Below, piece by piece: positions 18,584-28,694 of a DNA stretch of 64,000 nucleotides. Position 1 is the first letter of the stretch. Each line of letters begins with the position of its first letter. Location: assembly GCF_014190915.1 (NCBI RefSeq), contig NZ_JACHVU010000004.1, forward strand, positions 186,001-250,000. Reading direction: 5' to 3'. A program made the translations under genes and the position numbers. The notes below the pieces were generated by a model that ran no database searches, was not told the DNA's origin, and was given only the letters and a program-made list of their open reading frames with translations. The stretch is from Mycolicibacterium iranicum. GTDB lineage: Bacteria; Actinomycetota; Actinomycetes; Mycobacteriales; Mycobacteriaceae.

Positions 18584-18858
18584 ACGACGAAACCCCGTGG
18601 GCCACTGGCTTGACGGTGGCCGCGTTCGTCGCCGCGGTGACCGCCGCGGCCGTCATCGTGCTGAGCCTCGGGCTGATGCGGGTGCATCCCCTGCTTGCAG
18701 CCGGCCTGAATCTCGTTGCGGTGGGCGGGTTGGCGCCCACGGTGTGGGGTTGGCGCCGAAAGCCGGTGTGGCGCTGGTTCGTTCTGGGCGCAGGTGCCGG
18801 CGTGGCGGGCGCCTGGGTGGCTCTCCTGGTGCTGGGGTTTTCCGGCGTCAGGGTCTGA
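18580..18858 (+). CDS. DUF2537 small membrane protein (Rv0882 homologue)
   Basis: A 92-residue protein with three predicted membrane helices (about 12-32, 37-55 and 66-88). It matches DUF2537, found next to the TrmH gene in mycobacteria. The GTG start overlaps the methyltransferase stop by four bases, so the two are translated together. Function unknown. Confidence 0.8.
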   Translation: MNDETPWATGLTVAAFVAAVTAAAVIVLSLGLMRVHPLLAAGLNLVAVGGLAPTVWGWRRKPVWRWFVLGAGAGVAGAWVALLVLGFSGVRV

Positions 18859-18908
18859 GGCCGTCGGCAGCCCGCGTCAGCGAGCGCTCGCCGGGGCCGG
18901 GGACGGCG

Positions 18909-19724
18909 TCAGCGCTGTCCGCCGCTGGACCGGACGCCGAGAAGGACGTCCTCCCAGGCCGGCACCGCGGGGCGGCCCTTGCGGGGACGTGGCGTCTTGG
19001 CGGCCGGGGCGTCCTGGGCATCCTGCGCGGCCGGTGCCGGTTCCGGCGTGGCGACGGGTTCCGGCTCCGGTGCGGGGAGCGGCTCGGCCTCTTCGAGCGC
19101 CAGCTGCGCGACGGGTGCCAGCGGCCGCAACGGGCGGGAGTAGCTCGGATCGATCAGCTCGGTGGCTGCCTCGTCGAACGCAGTGACCGTGCCTCCGTGC
19201 GCGCCGGGGGCGTACCGGAAGTGCGCGACGTTGTCGGACATGCCGGCTTTCCATGCCATCTGCACGGTCCAGCGTCCGTCTTCGTTGCGCCAGGCGTCCC
19301 AGTTGGTGCCCTCCGGGTCGAGTCCCCGCGCGATGAGCGCCGAGGTCACGGTCTCCAGCAGGGTCAGCACCGACGGGCCGTCGGCGAGGACGGGATGTGC
19401 CGCGGTCGCCAGTTCGGCGGCGCGGGCACGCTCCAGCAGCACGGGGTGGGCGAAACGTTCCACCCGGGCGATGTCGACCCCGGCGGCGTTGGCGACCTGC
19501 TCAACCGAGGCGCCGGCGCGGATCTTCGACTGGATTTCCCTCGGGCGCAGCACGTTCGGCACCTCGACATCGATGGTGGTTTGATTCGAACCGGCGCGGT
19601 CGCCGCGCACGGCGGCCTTGAGCCGGTCGTCGGACCGCAGGACGAACTTCTCCCCGGAGTCGCCGGTCTCGCAGATGATGCGCTTGCCGTCGATATCCAG
19701 TCCGACGACTCTGAGTTCCCGCAT
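18909..19724 (-). CDS. sepH: Septation protein SepH
   Basis: A 271-residue DUF3071 protein, homologue of Rv0883c and of Streptomyces SepH, which binds FtsZ and promotes assembly of the division ring. The N-terminus opens M-R-E-L-R-V-V-G-L-D-I-D-G and is followed by a helix-turn-helix-like segment (R-P-R-E-I-Q-S-K-I-R-A-G-A-S-V-E-Q-V at about 62-79). The C-terminal third is a Pro/Ala/Glu-rich linker ending in a short basic tail with P-R-P-R-K-G-R-P. A GGAGGAGG Shine-Dalgarno sequence lies about 6 bases before the ATG. Confidence 0.88.
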   Translation of the reverse strand: MRELRVVGLDIDGKRIICETGDSGEKFVLRSDDRLKAAVRGDRAGSNQTTIDVEVPNVLRPREIQSKIRAGASVEQVANAAGVDIARVERFAHPVLLERARAAELATAAHPVLADGPSVLTLLETVTSALIARGLDPEGTNWDAWRNEDGRWTVQMAWKAGMSDNVAHFRYAPGAHGGTVTAFDEAATELIDPSYSRPLRPLAPVAQLALEEAEPLPAPEPEPVATPEPAPAAQDAQDAPAAKTPRPRKGRPAVPAWEDVLLGVRSSGGQR

Positions 19725-19813
19725 TGCGACCTCCTCCGGGCTGGTGCCATGCCCGATATCCAGGTCACCCTACTGCGTTATCACTCCGTAACCGGGGTGA
19801 CACGCGGCAGCGA

Positions 19814-21028
<1,215 letters not shown>

Positions 21029-21032
21029 TCAC

Positions 21033-21048
21033 TGTGACGTGCACCACA
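21033..21048. promoter_or_regulatory. Candidate CRP site in the serC / AurF-like divergent region
   Basis: TGTGA-N6-CCACA differs from the CRP consensus TGTGA-N6-TCACA at one base. A second TGTGAC lies at 21049-21054. CRP binding between serC and Rv0885 has been reported in M. tuberculosis, which supports the call. The -10 elements of both promoters are uncertain. Confidence 0.5.
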
Positions 21049-21167
21049 TGTGACCTGGATAACCCGGCTGACCCACAGCTGGAGAAACCCCCTGGTTAAT
21101 TCCTGGGACCGTGGGTACTGTTATTGGACATCGAGCCGACGAATGTAAACCTCACGGGAGGCTGCGA

Positions 21168-22196
21168 ATGGCTGTCAAAGAAGCGAAGACGCGCGTGATC
21201 CGGCGCTGGCGCAAGAACATGGACGTCCTTGACGACGTCGAGTACGTGGACACGCTGAAGACCCTGTCCGAGGGTTCGGTGCGCCGCAACTTCAATCCCT
21301 ACACCGACATCGACTGGGATTCGCCGGAATTCGCGGTGACGCCGGACGACGAACGGTGGATCCTGCCGGGCACGGACCCCCTCGGGCGGCACCCGTGGTA
21401 CCAGGCGCAGACGCGGCAGCGACAGATCGAGATCGGCATGTGGCGCCAGGCCAATGTCGCCAAGGTCGGTCTGCACTTCGAGTCGATCCTGATCCGCGGC
21501 TTGATGAACTACGCGTTCTGGGTGCCCAACGGTTCCCCCGAGTACCGGTACTGCCTGCACGAGTCGGTCGAGGAGTGCAACCACACCCTGATGTTCCAGG
21601 AGATGGTGAACCGGATCGGCGCCGATGTGCCCGGTATGCCGCGCATGCTCAAGTGGCTCTCGCAGTTCATCCCGCTCGCCGCGGGTCCGCTGCCGATCGT
21701 CTTCTTCTTCGGCGTGCTCGCCGGCGAGGAGCCCATCGACCACACGCAGAAGAACGTGCTGCGCGAGGGCCGGTCGCTGCACCCGATCATGGAGCGCGTG
21801 ATGGCCATCCACGTGGCCGAGGAAGCGCGACACATCTCGTTCGCCCACGAGTACCTGCGCAAGCGCGTGCCGCACATGCGCCGGATGCAGAAGTTCTGGC
21901 TGTCCCTGCACGTGCCGATCATCATGCGCGTGCTGTGCCAGGCGATCGTCGTGCCGCCGAAGGCCTTCTGGAAGGAATTCGACATCCCGCGCTCGGTGAA
22001 GAAGGACGTCTTCTTCGGCACTCCCGAGGCGCGCCAGTTCCTGCGGGACATGTTCGGCGATGTCCGGATGCTGTGCCACGAGACCGGTCTGATGAACCCG
22101 TTGGCGAAGCTGATGTGGCGGCTCTGCAAGATCGACGGCAAGGCCAGCCGCTACCGCAGCGAGCCGGCGCGTGAGCACGTGGTGAGCGCGGCCTAG
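21168..22196 (+). CDS. AurF-like diiron oxygenase (Rv0885 homologue)
   Basis: A 342-residue protein of the AurF / p-aminobenzoate N-oxygenase family, ferritin-like diiron enzymes. Candidate iron ligands are E in H-F-E-S-I-L, E-E-C-N-H, E-E in A-G-E-E-P-I-D and E-E-A-R-H, that is repeated E-x-x-H motifs on antiparallel helices. The substrate is unknown. The ATG at 21168 is preferred over upstream in-frame codons because GGGAGG lies 7 bases before it. fprB follows 49 bases downstream and could supply electrons, which this enzyme class requires. Confidence 0.83.
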   Translation: MAVKEAKTRVIRRWRKNMDVLDDVEYVDTLKTLSEGSVRRNFNPYTDIDWDSPEFAVTPDDERWILPGTDPLGRHPWYQAQTRQRQIEIGMWRQANVAKVGLHFESILIRGLMNYAFWVPNGSPEYRYCLHESVEECNHTLMFQEMVNRIGADVPGMPRMLKWLSQFIPLAAGPLPIVFFFGVLAGEEPIDHTQKNVLREGRSLHPIMERVMAIHVAEEARHISFAHEYLRKRVPHMRRMQKFWLSLHVPIIMRVLCQAIVVPPKAFWKEFDIPRSVKKDVFFGTPEARQFLRDMFGDVRMLCHETGLMNPLAKLMWRLCKIDGKASRYRSEPAREHVVSAA

Positions 22197-22245
22197 CCGC
22201 GGCGGTCAGGACCCCGGCGGCCAGGACTCAGCGGACAGGATTTCC

Positions 22246-23919
22246 ATGCCCCACGTCATCACCCAGTCGTGTTGCAGTGACGGATCATGCGTCTACGCGT
22301 GCCCGGTGAACTGCATCCACCCGTCGCCCGACGAGCCGGGCTTCGCGACGGCCGAGATGCTCTACATCGACCCGGATGCCTGCGTCGACTGCGGGGCGTG
22401 CGTCTCGGCCTGCCCGGTGGGGGCCATCGCCCCGGACACCCGGCTGGAACCCGATCAGCTCCCGTTCGTCGAACTGAACGCGGCGTTCTATCCCACCCGC
22501 GAGGGCAAGTTGCCGCCGACGTCCAAGCTGGCGCCGGTGCTGGAGGCCCCGGTGGTGCACCCGCGTCCGGACGGGCCGCTGACCGTGGCCATCGTGGGCT
22601 CCGGGCCGGCAGCGATGTACGCCGCCGACGAATTGCTCACTCAGCAGGGTGTGCGCGTGAACGTCTTCGAGAAGCTGCCCACGCCTTACGGTTTGGTGCG
22701 TGCCGGGGTGGCGCCGGACCATCAGAACACCAAACGGGTGACGAAGCTCTTCGACAAGATCGCTTCGAAGCCCGGCTTCACCTTCTACCTGAACGTCGAC
22801 GTCGGCGCGGACGTCACCCACGACGAGCTGTTGGCGCACCATCACGCCGTGCTCTACGCCGTCGGCGCCCCCAACGACCGCCGTCTCGACATCGAGGGTG
22901 TCGGCATGCCCGGCACGGCCACGGCCACCGAGGTCGTCGCCTGGTACAACGGGCATCCCGAATTCGCCGATCTGCCCGTGGATCTGAGCGGAGACCGGGT
23001 TGTCGTCGTCGGCAACGGCAACGTGGCGCTCGACGTGGCGCGCATTCTGACCACCGACCCCGAGGTGTTGTCCCGCACCGACATCGCCGACCACGCGCTC
23101 GACGCTCTGCGGAACTCGCGGGTCCGGGAAGTGGTCGTCGCGGCGCGGCGTGGGCCCGCCGCGTCGGCCTTCACCCTGCCGGAACTCATCGGCCTGACCT
23201 CGACGTGCGAGGTCGTGCTGGACCCCGCCGACCACCGGCGCGTGCTCGCGGACCTGGAAAACACCACCGACGCGCTGACGCGGAACAAGCTCGAAGTCCT
23301 CGCCAAGCTGGGCGACGCGTCGGCGCCGTCCCCCCGCCCACGTATCCGGTTGGCCTACCAGCTGACCCCACGGCGGGTGCTCGGAAGCGAGACGGCAACC
23401 GGCGTGGGGTTCACGGTGACGGGTACCGAGGACGTCGTCGAGATGCCCGCGAAGCTTGTCCTGACGTCGATCGGCTACCGCGGCAAGCCCATTCGCGGAC
23501 TGCCTTTCGACGAGGCGGCCGCGGTGGTGCCCAACGAGGGCGGACGGGTGACCGAGGACGGAACACCGCTGCGCGGCAGCTACGTCGCGGGCTGGATCAA
23601 GCGTGGACCCACAGGTTTCATCGGCACCAACAAGTCGTGCGCAGCCGAGACGGTGCACAACCTGGTCGCCGACTACAACGAGGGTCTGCTGGCCGCACCC
23701 GCGCACCGGGCGTCCGCATTGACACGTTTCGTGCGGGGCAGACAGCCGAAGGTCATCGATGCCGCCGGGTGGCGGGCGATCGACGAGGCGGAAATCGCCC
23801 GCGGCGCAGGACAGCGTCCGCGGGACAAGTTCACCTCGGTCGTCGAGATGGCGGACGCGGCGGCCGCAGCGCCGGTGCCACCGCTACACCAGCGGCTGCT
23901 GGCCGGCCTGCGGCGCTGA
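22246..23919 (+). CDS. fprB: Ferredoxin / ferredoxin-NADP reductase fusion FprB
   Basis: A 557-residue two-domain redox protein (Rv0886 family). Residues 1-65 form a 7Fe/8Fe ferredoxin with C-C-S-D-G-S-C-V-Y-A-C-P-V-N-C and C-V-D-C-G-A-C-V-S-A-C-P. From about residue 108 an adrenodoxin-reductase-like domain follows, with FAD-binding G-S-G-P-A-A-M-Y-A-A and an NADP-binding G-N-G-N-V-A-L-D-V-A-R. It moves electrons from NADPH to the built-in iron-sulfur clusters and on to partner oxygenases. It is probably co-transcribed with the diiron oxygenase upstream. Confidence 0.94.
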   Translation: MPHVITQSCCSDGSCVYACPVNCIHPSPDEPGFATAEMLYIDPDACVDCGACVSACPVGAIAPDTRLEPDQLPFVELNAAFYPTREGKLPPTSKLAPVLEAPVVHPRPDGPLTVAIVGSGPAAMYAADELLTQQGVRVNVFEKLPTPYGLVRAGVAPDHQNTKRVTKLFDKIASKPGFTFYLNVDVGADVTHDELLAHHHAVLYAVGAPNDRRLDIEGVGMPGTATATEVVAWYNGHPEFADLPVDLSGDRVVVVGNGNVALDVARILTTDPEVLSRTDIADHALDALRNSRVREVVVAARRGPAASAFTLPELIGLTSTCEVVLDPADHRRVLADLENTTDALTRNKLEVLAKLGDASAPSPRPRIRLAYQLTPRRVLGSETATGVGFTVTGTEDVVEMPAKLVLTSIGYRGKPIRGLPFDEAAAVVPNEGGRVTEDGTPLRGSYVAGWIKRGPTGFIGTNKSCAAETVHNLVADYNEGLLAAPAHRASALTRFVRGRQPKVIDAAGWRAIDEAEIARGAGQRPRDKFTSVVEMADAAAAAPVPPLHQRLLAGLRR

Positions 23920-23924
23920 GCCCG

Positions 23925-24698
23925 TCAGGCCCAGTCCTGCAACACGTTCACGAACGCGGTCGGCCCGACCGACAATTCGCCGACATACGGGTGTTCGAGG
24001 GCGAAGATGAGGTACAGCACGAAGGCCAGCAGCGCCGACGTCAGCCCGACCACGAGCGCATGGAGGACGAGATCTTTCGTTCCGAACAGGAACGTGAAGG
24101 CCATCATCACGCCACCACCGCCGACCAGCAGCACCCACAATTCGCCGGGCACCGACGCCTCACCGGTGGACACTCGTTCCTTGCGTGCGGCGCTCAAGTC
24201 GTTCAGCCGGAGGATGGCATGGTCGAAGAAGGCGATCTCGTTGCGGGTTTCGGGCTGCACCTTCAGGTAGGCCTCCCACACGGTGACCAGCTGATCCGAC
24301 TGCTCCGGGACCGTCTCGCCGCGGTGCATCCGTGGGAACTCGTCGTCGATGACGTCGCGGGTATAGGCGATCAAGGCGTCATCGACGGCACCGCGCGACT
24401 GTGCGGGCAGCGCGGCCGAGTCCCGGAGTAGATCCGCGATCGCCGTCGCCTCCGAGCTGCTGGCGTCCTCGGCGTCGGTGAACTGCTCCCAGACCACCAC
24501 GACGACGAAGGCGACCAGCACGGCATAGAGGACGCCGGCGAGTTGGGACACCGAGCCCGAGACAGCGTTCGTGTGTTCCAGCCGGGTGTGGGACACGACC
24601 CGGCGGAACAGGATCAGGCCGCCGACGGACAGGCCGACGATCACGGCGACCCACAGGAAGCCCAGTATCACGGGCGGGATTTGCAGCAGCCAGAGCAC
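23925..24698 (-). CDS. DUF4239 membrane protein
   Basis: A 257-residue protein with two N-terminal helices (about 10-32 and 46-68), a long soluble region with a Leu/Asp-rich helix, and two C-terminal helices (about 184-204 and 213-234). This is the bestrophin-like DUF4239 pattern. Function unknown. The start codon is GTG; TAGGTA ends 7 bases upstream, so it may be leaderless. It is convergent with fprB, 5 bases from its stop. This gene does not occur at the corresponding position in M. tuberculosis. Confidence 0.75.
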   Translation of the reverse strand: MLWLLQIPPVILGFLWVAVIVGLSVGGLILFRRVVSHTRLEHTNAVSGSVSQLAGVLYAVLVAFVVVVVWEQFTDAEDASSSEATAIADLLRDSAALPAQSRGAVDDALIAYTRDVIDDEFPRMHRGETVPEQSDQLVTVWEAYLKVQPETRNEIAFFDHAILRLNDLSAARKERVSTGEASVPGELWVLLVGGGGVMMAFTFLFGTKDLVLHALVVGLTSALLAFVLYLIFALEHPYVGELSVGPTAFVNVLQDWA

Positions 24699-24813
24699 AG
24701 TCCGTTACCTAGCGTCAGGTGCGCGCGTGCGCGGCGCAGTCCGGCAATTATGACCACCGGACGGCGCCGCGGCGCGTCAAACACACGGATTTTCGCGGAC
24801 TGTCCTGACGGCG

Positions 24814-25266
24814 CTAGCTCTGGCCGTTCATCTCGGCCAGCACCTGGTCCATGTCGACCTCCTTGACCGTCTCGGCCAGCGACCAGTGATGGCCGAACGG
24901 ATCGCGCAGGACCCCGTAGCGGTCGCCCCAGAACTGGTCTTCGAGCGGATTGACCACCGTCGCACCGGCATCGAGTGCCCGCTGGAACCGTCCCTCGACG
25001 TCGGGGCCCTGCAGGTGGATGGTCACCGGGGTCCCACCGAGCGCCGGGGGCGTGGTGGATTTGTCGCAGTTGAACTCCGGGAAGTCGTCGTTGAGGAACA
25101 CCATCGAACCGTTGAGCTGCATGCAGGCGTGCATGATCTTTCCGTTCGGACCGGGCAGTCGCACCATCTCCTCGGCACCGAAGGCCTTGGCGTAGAAATC
25201 GAGCGCGGCTGCCGCGTCGTCGACGACGAGGTGCGGCACGAGCATGGGGGTGTTGTCGATCGCCAT
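24814..25266 (-). CDS. Glyoxalase/VOC family protein (Rv0887c homologue)
   Basis: A 150-residue single vicinal-oxygen-chelate protein of the PhnB-like subgroup. It opens P-H-L-V-V-D-D-A-A-A-A-L-D-F-Y and contains L-P-G-P-N-G-K-I-M-H-A and G-D-R-Y-G-V-L-R-D-P-F-G-H-H-W-S-L, the usual VOC ending. The histidine and glutamate positions could bind a metal. The substrate is unknown. It stands alone with an 89-base gap to the next gene upstream. Confidence 0.85.
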   Translation of the reverse strand: MAIDNTPMLVPHLVVDDAAAALDFYAKAFGAEEMVRLPGPNGKIMHACMQLNGSMVFLNDDFPEFNCDKSTTPPALGGTPVTIHLQGPDVEGRFQRALDAGATVVNPLEDQFWGDRYGVLRDPFGHHWSLAETVKEVDMDQVLAEMNGQS

Positions 25267-25355
25267 GAAGAGCTCCTCACAAGCTGGGTGGTGTGTGACG
25301 ACGATGCAGACCTGCCGCCGCCGGGAAACTCATCGCCGCGCACACGCCGATGCCG

Positions 25356-25976
25356 TCACACCACCGAGAACGCGGCGGGCAGGCCGGCGCGGCCGGTCAG
25401 TGCGAGCAACACCGTCGCCCCCCGCCCCAGCTGCACGGAGATCTGGGCGGCAAGCGACGTCGCCTCGGCGAGCACGTCGTCGGTCGGTGCGAGGTCGATC
25501 CCGACCGCGGCGGCGATGTCCATGCCGTGCACCGCGAGCTCGAAGGTCCGGGTCGGCAGGTAGCTGCTGAGTCGGATGCCGTACCCGCCGATCACCTCGA
25601 TCAACGGGTCCTCGACGGCGTCCACTTCGGCCAGCACCCGCGCCACCAGTTCGTCGACCGTGCCCGCCGGGTCCGCGCCGAGGTCCCGGCCCGCCTGACG
25701 CCCCCGTTCCACGATGGCCTCGGCGCCCAGATGTGCCGAGTAGTCGTGCATCGCCACGTAGTAGTCGGCCGCTCCGGCCAGATCTTCCCGCTGCGCCGGG
25801 GCCTTGAGGTAGGTGCTGACCGTGATCAGCGACCGCGACGTGTGCCCGACGAGGTCGCGGACCGACCAATCGCCCAAGCCGGGATCGTCCCACCGCGAGT
25901 CCGGTATCCGGCGGACCAGCGCGGCGAAACTGTGTGCCGCAGAGGCGAACACCTGGCGGCTACCCGACGGCGTCAT
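25356..25976 (-). CDS. Maleylpyruvate isomerase/DinB-family (mycothiol-dependent type) protein
   Basis: A 206-residue protein of the actinobacterial mycothiol maleylpyruvate isomerase N-terminal family. Signature histidines lie in D-L-V-G-H-T-S and E-L-A-V-H-G-M-D-I-A-A-A. These DinB-fold proteins often bind a metal and use mycothiol, but most are of unknown substrate. The frame remains open upstream. The ATG at 25976 is chosen because it overlaps the citA stop (ATGA), which implies coupling to citA. Confidence 0.78.
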   Translation of the reverse strand: MTPSGSRQVFASAAHSFAALVRRIPDSRWDDPGLGDWSVRDLVGHTSRSLITVSTYLKAPAQREDLAGAADYYVAMHDYSAHLGAEAIVERGRQAGRDLGADPAGTVDELVARVLAEVDAVEDPLIEVIGGYGIRLSSYLPTRTFELAVHGMDIAAAVGIDLAPTDDVLAEATSLAAQISVQLGRGATVLLALTGRAGLPAAFSVV

Positions 25977-27094
25977 GTCCGGGGGAGTTGGTCCCAGCCC
26001 TCGACCGACTCCGGGCTGCGTGGTTCGGGGCCCACGTAGATCGCCGACGGCCGCACGAGCTTGCCCAGGCGTTTCTGTTCGAGAATGTGGGCGCACCATC
26101 CGGCCGTGCGCCCGCAGGTGAACATCGCGGGCATCATCGTCGGCGGCACCTGGGCGAAGTCCAGGATCACGGCCGCCCAGAACTCGACGTTGGTCTCGAT
26201 CGCGCGATCGGGCCTGCGCTCACGCAGTTCGGCGAGCGCGGCCTGCTCCAGCGCAGCGGCGACCTCGTAGCGCGGGGCCGCGAGGCGCTCAGCGGTCGCG
26301 CGCAGCACCCGGGCGCGCGGATCCTCGGCGCGGTACACGCGGTGCCCGAAGCCCATCAGCTTCTCGTTGCGGTCGAGGATCCCCTTGACGACCGCCCGGG
26401 CGTCGCCCGTCTTCTCCGCTTCCTCGATCATCGGGATGACGCGGGCGGGCGCACCGCCGTGCAGTGGGCCGCTCATCGCACCGATCGCCCCCGACAGCGC
26501 GGCGGCCACATCGGCACCCGTGGAAGCGATCACGCGCGCGGTGAAGGTGGAGGCGTTCATCCCGTGCTCGGCGGCACTCACCCAGTACGCGTCGATGGCT
26601 TCGATGTGCCTGGGGTCGGGGTCGCCCTGCCAGCGGGTCATGAAACGTGCTGTGACGGTGTCGCATTCGTCGATCTGACGCTGCGGGACGGCAGGCTGAT
26701 AGATGCCGCGGGCGGACTGGGCGACATAGGACAGGGCCATCACCGACGCGCGGGCCAGCTGATCACGGGCGGTCTGGTCGTCGATGTCCAGCAGAGGCGG
26801 GTAACCCCAGATCGGCGCCAGCATGGCCAGTCCGGCCTGCACGTCCACTCGGACGTCGCCACTGTGGATGGGAAGCGGAAACGGTTCTGCGGGCGGGAGT
26901 CCCCGGCCGAACCGGCCGTCGACGAGCAGTCCCCACACCTCGCCGAACGTCACCCGGTTGGCCACCAGGTCTTCGATGTCGACACCGCGGTAGCGCAAGG
27001 CGCCGCCGTCTTTGTCCGGCTCGGCGATCTCCGTCTCGAACGCCACCACCCCGGCCAACCCGGGGGCGAAATCCTTGGGCACCGCAGTCGTCAT
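25973..27094 (-). CDS. citA: Citrate synthase-like protein CitA
   Basis: A 373-residue citrate synthase of the short bacterial type (Rv0889c, citrate synthase 2). It condenses oxaloacetate and acetyl-CoA. Conserved blocks include [11 protein letters not shown], the histidine segment [16 protein letters not shown], and a C-terminal R-T-A-G-W-C-A-H with the aspartate-containing substrate loop. It is divergent from pdxH. A second citrate synthase, gltA2, lies 1.6 kb downstream on the other strand; a 2-methylcitrate synthase role cannot be excluded from sequence. Confidence 0.9.
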   Translation of the reverse strand: MTTAVPKDFAPGLAGVVAFETEIAEPDKDGGALRYRGVDIEDLVANRVTFGEVWGLLVDGRFGRGLPPAEPFPLPIHSGDVRVDVQAGLAMLAPIWGYPPLLDIDDQTARDQLARASVMALSYVAQSARGIYQPAVPQRQIDECDTVTARFMTRWQGDPDPRHIEAIDAYWVSAAEHGMNASTFTARVIASTGADVAAALSGAIGAMSGPLHGGAPARVIPMIEEAEKTGDARAVVKGILDRNEKLMGFGHRVYRAEDPRARVLRATAERLAAPRYEVAAALEQAALAELRERRPDRAIETNVEFWAAVILDFAQVPPTMMPAMFTCGRTAGWCAHILEQKRLGKLVRPSAIYVGPEPRSPESVEGWDQLPRT

Positions 27095-27146
27095 GGGCCG
27101 ATTCTCGCACCACGCCGGTGTGGCCGACCATACGGTCGCCTGGGCG

Positions 27147-27152
27147 TAGCGT
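27147..27152 (+). promoter_or_regulatory. -10 element of leaderless pdxH
   Basis: TAGCGT fits TANNNT and ends 7 bases before the GTG at 27160. This supports both a leaderless transcript and the choice of that start codon. No good -35 element is seen. Confidence 0.45.
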
Positions 27153-27159
27153 TTGGCGC

Positions 27160-27816
27160 GTGGGCACTTCTGATGACCTGGCTCGGATGCGTGTGGAATA
27201 CGGTTCGGTCGAGAAGGACGGCAGCCGCGACCTGGATGCCGACTGGCTCGACGTCGGGTGGGTGGCGCTGCTCAACCAGTGGATGGCCGACGCCCGGGAG
27301 GCGGGCGCGGCCGAGCCGAACGCGATGGTCGTCGCGACCGTCGACGCGGCGGGCCGACCCTTCACCCGCACCGTGCTGTGCAAGGGCGTCGACGAGACGG
27401 GCGTGTCGTTCTACACCAACTACGACTCGGACAAGGGCGCGCAGCTGGCTGCCAACCCGTACGCCTCGGCGACCTTCCCGCTGTATCTGATGGGACGCCA
27501 GGTCCACGTCCGCGGCGCGGTCACGAAAGTGTCGGCGCAGGAGACGGCCGATTACTGGCGCAAGCGGCCGCGGGGCTCGCAACTGGGGGCGTGGGCGTCG
27601 CGGCAGAGCCGCCCGATCGCGTCCCGCGCCGCACTCATGCAACAGCTCCGTGACGTCACGGAGCGCTTCGCCGACGCGGCCGAGGTACCTGTTCCCCCGC
27701 ACTGGGGCGGGTATCTGATCGCTCCCGAGGTGGTCGAGTTCTGGCAGGGGCGAGAGAACAGGGTGCACAACAGGATTCGGCTCCGCGACGGCGACATCGA
27801 GCGTCTGCAGCCGTAG
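27160..27816 (+). CDS. pdxH: Pyridoxamine 5'-phosphate oxidase PdxH
   Basis: A 218-residue FMN enzyme that oxidises pyridoxine or pyridoxamine phosphate to pyridoxal phosphate. The N-terminal M-R-V-E-Y-G, the [10 protein letters not shown] substrate loop and the C-terminal P-P-H-W-G-G-Y and [11 protein letters not shown] segments are family hallmarks. An open frame continues 14 codons upstream, but the GTG at 27160 follows a -10 box at leaderless spacing. The product cofactor is used by SerC encoded nearby, though co-regulation is not shown. Confidence 0.92.
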   Translation: MGTSDDLARMRVEYGSVEKDGSRDLDADWLDVGWVALLNQWMADAREAGAAEPNAMVVATVDAAGRPFTRTVLCKGVDETGVSFYTNYDSDKGAQLAANPYASATFPLYLMGRQVHVRGAVTKVSAQETADYWRKRPRGSQLGAWASRQSRPIASRAALMQQLRDVTERFADAAEVPVPPHWGGYLIAPEVVEFWQGRENRVHNRIRLRDGDIERLQP

Positions 27817-27945
27817 CGGGCGTTCTCCGGCCCCGAAAACGGTCGTGTTTTTCTGCGACCATTTCTGACAAATCACCACCGTTGACAATTGTCTCGGCGT
27901 GCCATTTCCGCCCCTGGGGCCCTCCGAGGCGTTTAGCATTCGGAG

Positions 27946-28590
27946 GTGGCTGATTTCAGGGGGGAGCCCGTCCTCGGTTTGCGCGAGCGCAAGAAGCGCC
28001 GCACTCGTGCCACGCTCATCGACGCGGCGGTCGGGCTGTGTGACCGCCAAGGTTTCGACGCGACCACGGTGGACCAGATCGCCGCGATCGCCGAGGTCTC
28101 GCCGCGGACGTTCAGCCGCTACTTCGCGACCAAGGACGCCATCGCGCTCGCACTCATCGACGAGGTGCTCGACTCCGCGGCCAGAGAGTTGCTCGACCAG
28201 CCGCGCGACATCAGCAACCTCGAGGCTCTGCGGCGTGCCTACGTGGCGATGGCCGGCAACACCAAGCTGGCGTCGGCCGGCACTCTCACCTCGGAGCGGA
28301 TGCTGCAGATCCTGCGGATCGTGATGTCGTCGTCGACCCTGCGCCAGGCCGCGGTCGAATACCGCGCGAGCAAGGTCGACGTGATCATCGCCGAGCGTAT
28401 CGGGACCGACATCGAGGACCGCCGGGTCAAGCTGCTGTCGGCGGTGTGGGGCGCGGTGCTCATCACGGCGATGTGCGACCTGGCGGAGAAGAGTGCCCTC
28501 GGTATCGACATCGACGATGTGATCAGGGCGTTCGAGGACACCTACGCCGAGTTCGCGGGTGAGATCGCCGGTATCGGACAGCCCGTCTGA
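27946..28590 (+). CDS. TetR-family transcriptional regulator
   Basis: A 214-residue regulator. The N-terminal helix-turn-helix spans about residues 18-62 (T-V-D-Q-I-A-A-I-A-E-V-S-P-R-T-F-S-R-Y-F) and is followed by a variable ligand-binding domain. GTG start; TAGCAT ends 6 bases upstream, suggesting a leaderless mRNA. A 10-bp palindrome GACAATTGTC at 27884-27893 may be part of its own operator. It lies between pdxH and gltA2 in the same direction; target genes are not evident. Confidence 0.85.
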   Translation: MADFRGEPVLGLRERKKRRTRATLIDAAVGLCDRQGFDATTVDQIAAIAEVSPRTFSRYFATKDAIALALIDEVLDSAARELLDQPRDISNLEALRRAYVAMAGNTKLASAGTLTSERMLQILRIVMSSSTLRQAAVEYRASKVDVIIAERIGTDIEDRRVKLLSAVWGAVLITAMCDLAEKSALGIDIDDVIRAFEDTYAEFAGEIAGIGQPV

Positions 28591-28694
28591 CGTTGTGGCA
28601 GCCCCCCGCGGGCGTCGCTCCTGGATTGGGACTACCTTCTGTAGACAGACTCCGTGACTCCCGCGATAGACCCCCCAGACACGAAGGGATCCCA

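Noticed and set aside
18885..18896. GCGAGCGCTCGC palindrome between the DUF2537 and sepH genes
   Set aside because: Short, GC-only palindromes are frequent by chance in this base composition, and there is no supporting context beyond convergent gene ends.
27841..27860. GGTCG-N10-CGACC hairpin with a T-rich loop between pdxH and the TetR gene
   Set aside because: The stem is only five pairs and the T-run lies in the loop instead of after the stem, so it is not a credible terminator.
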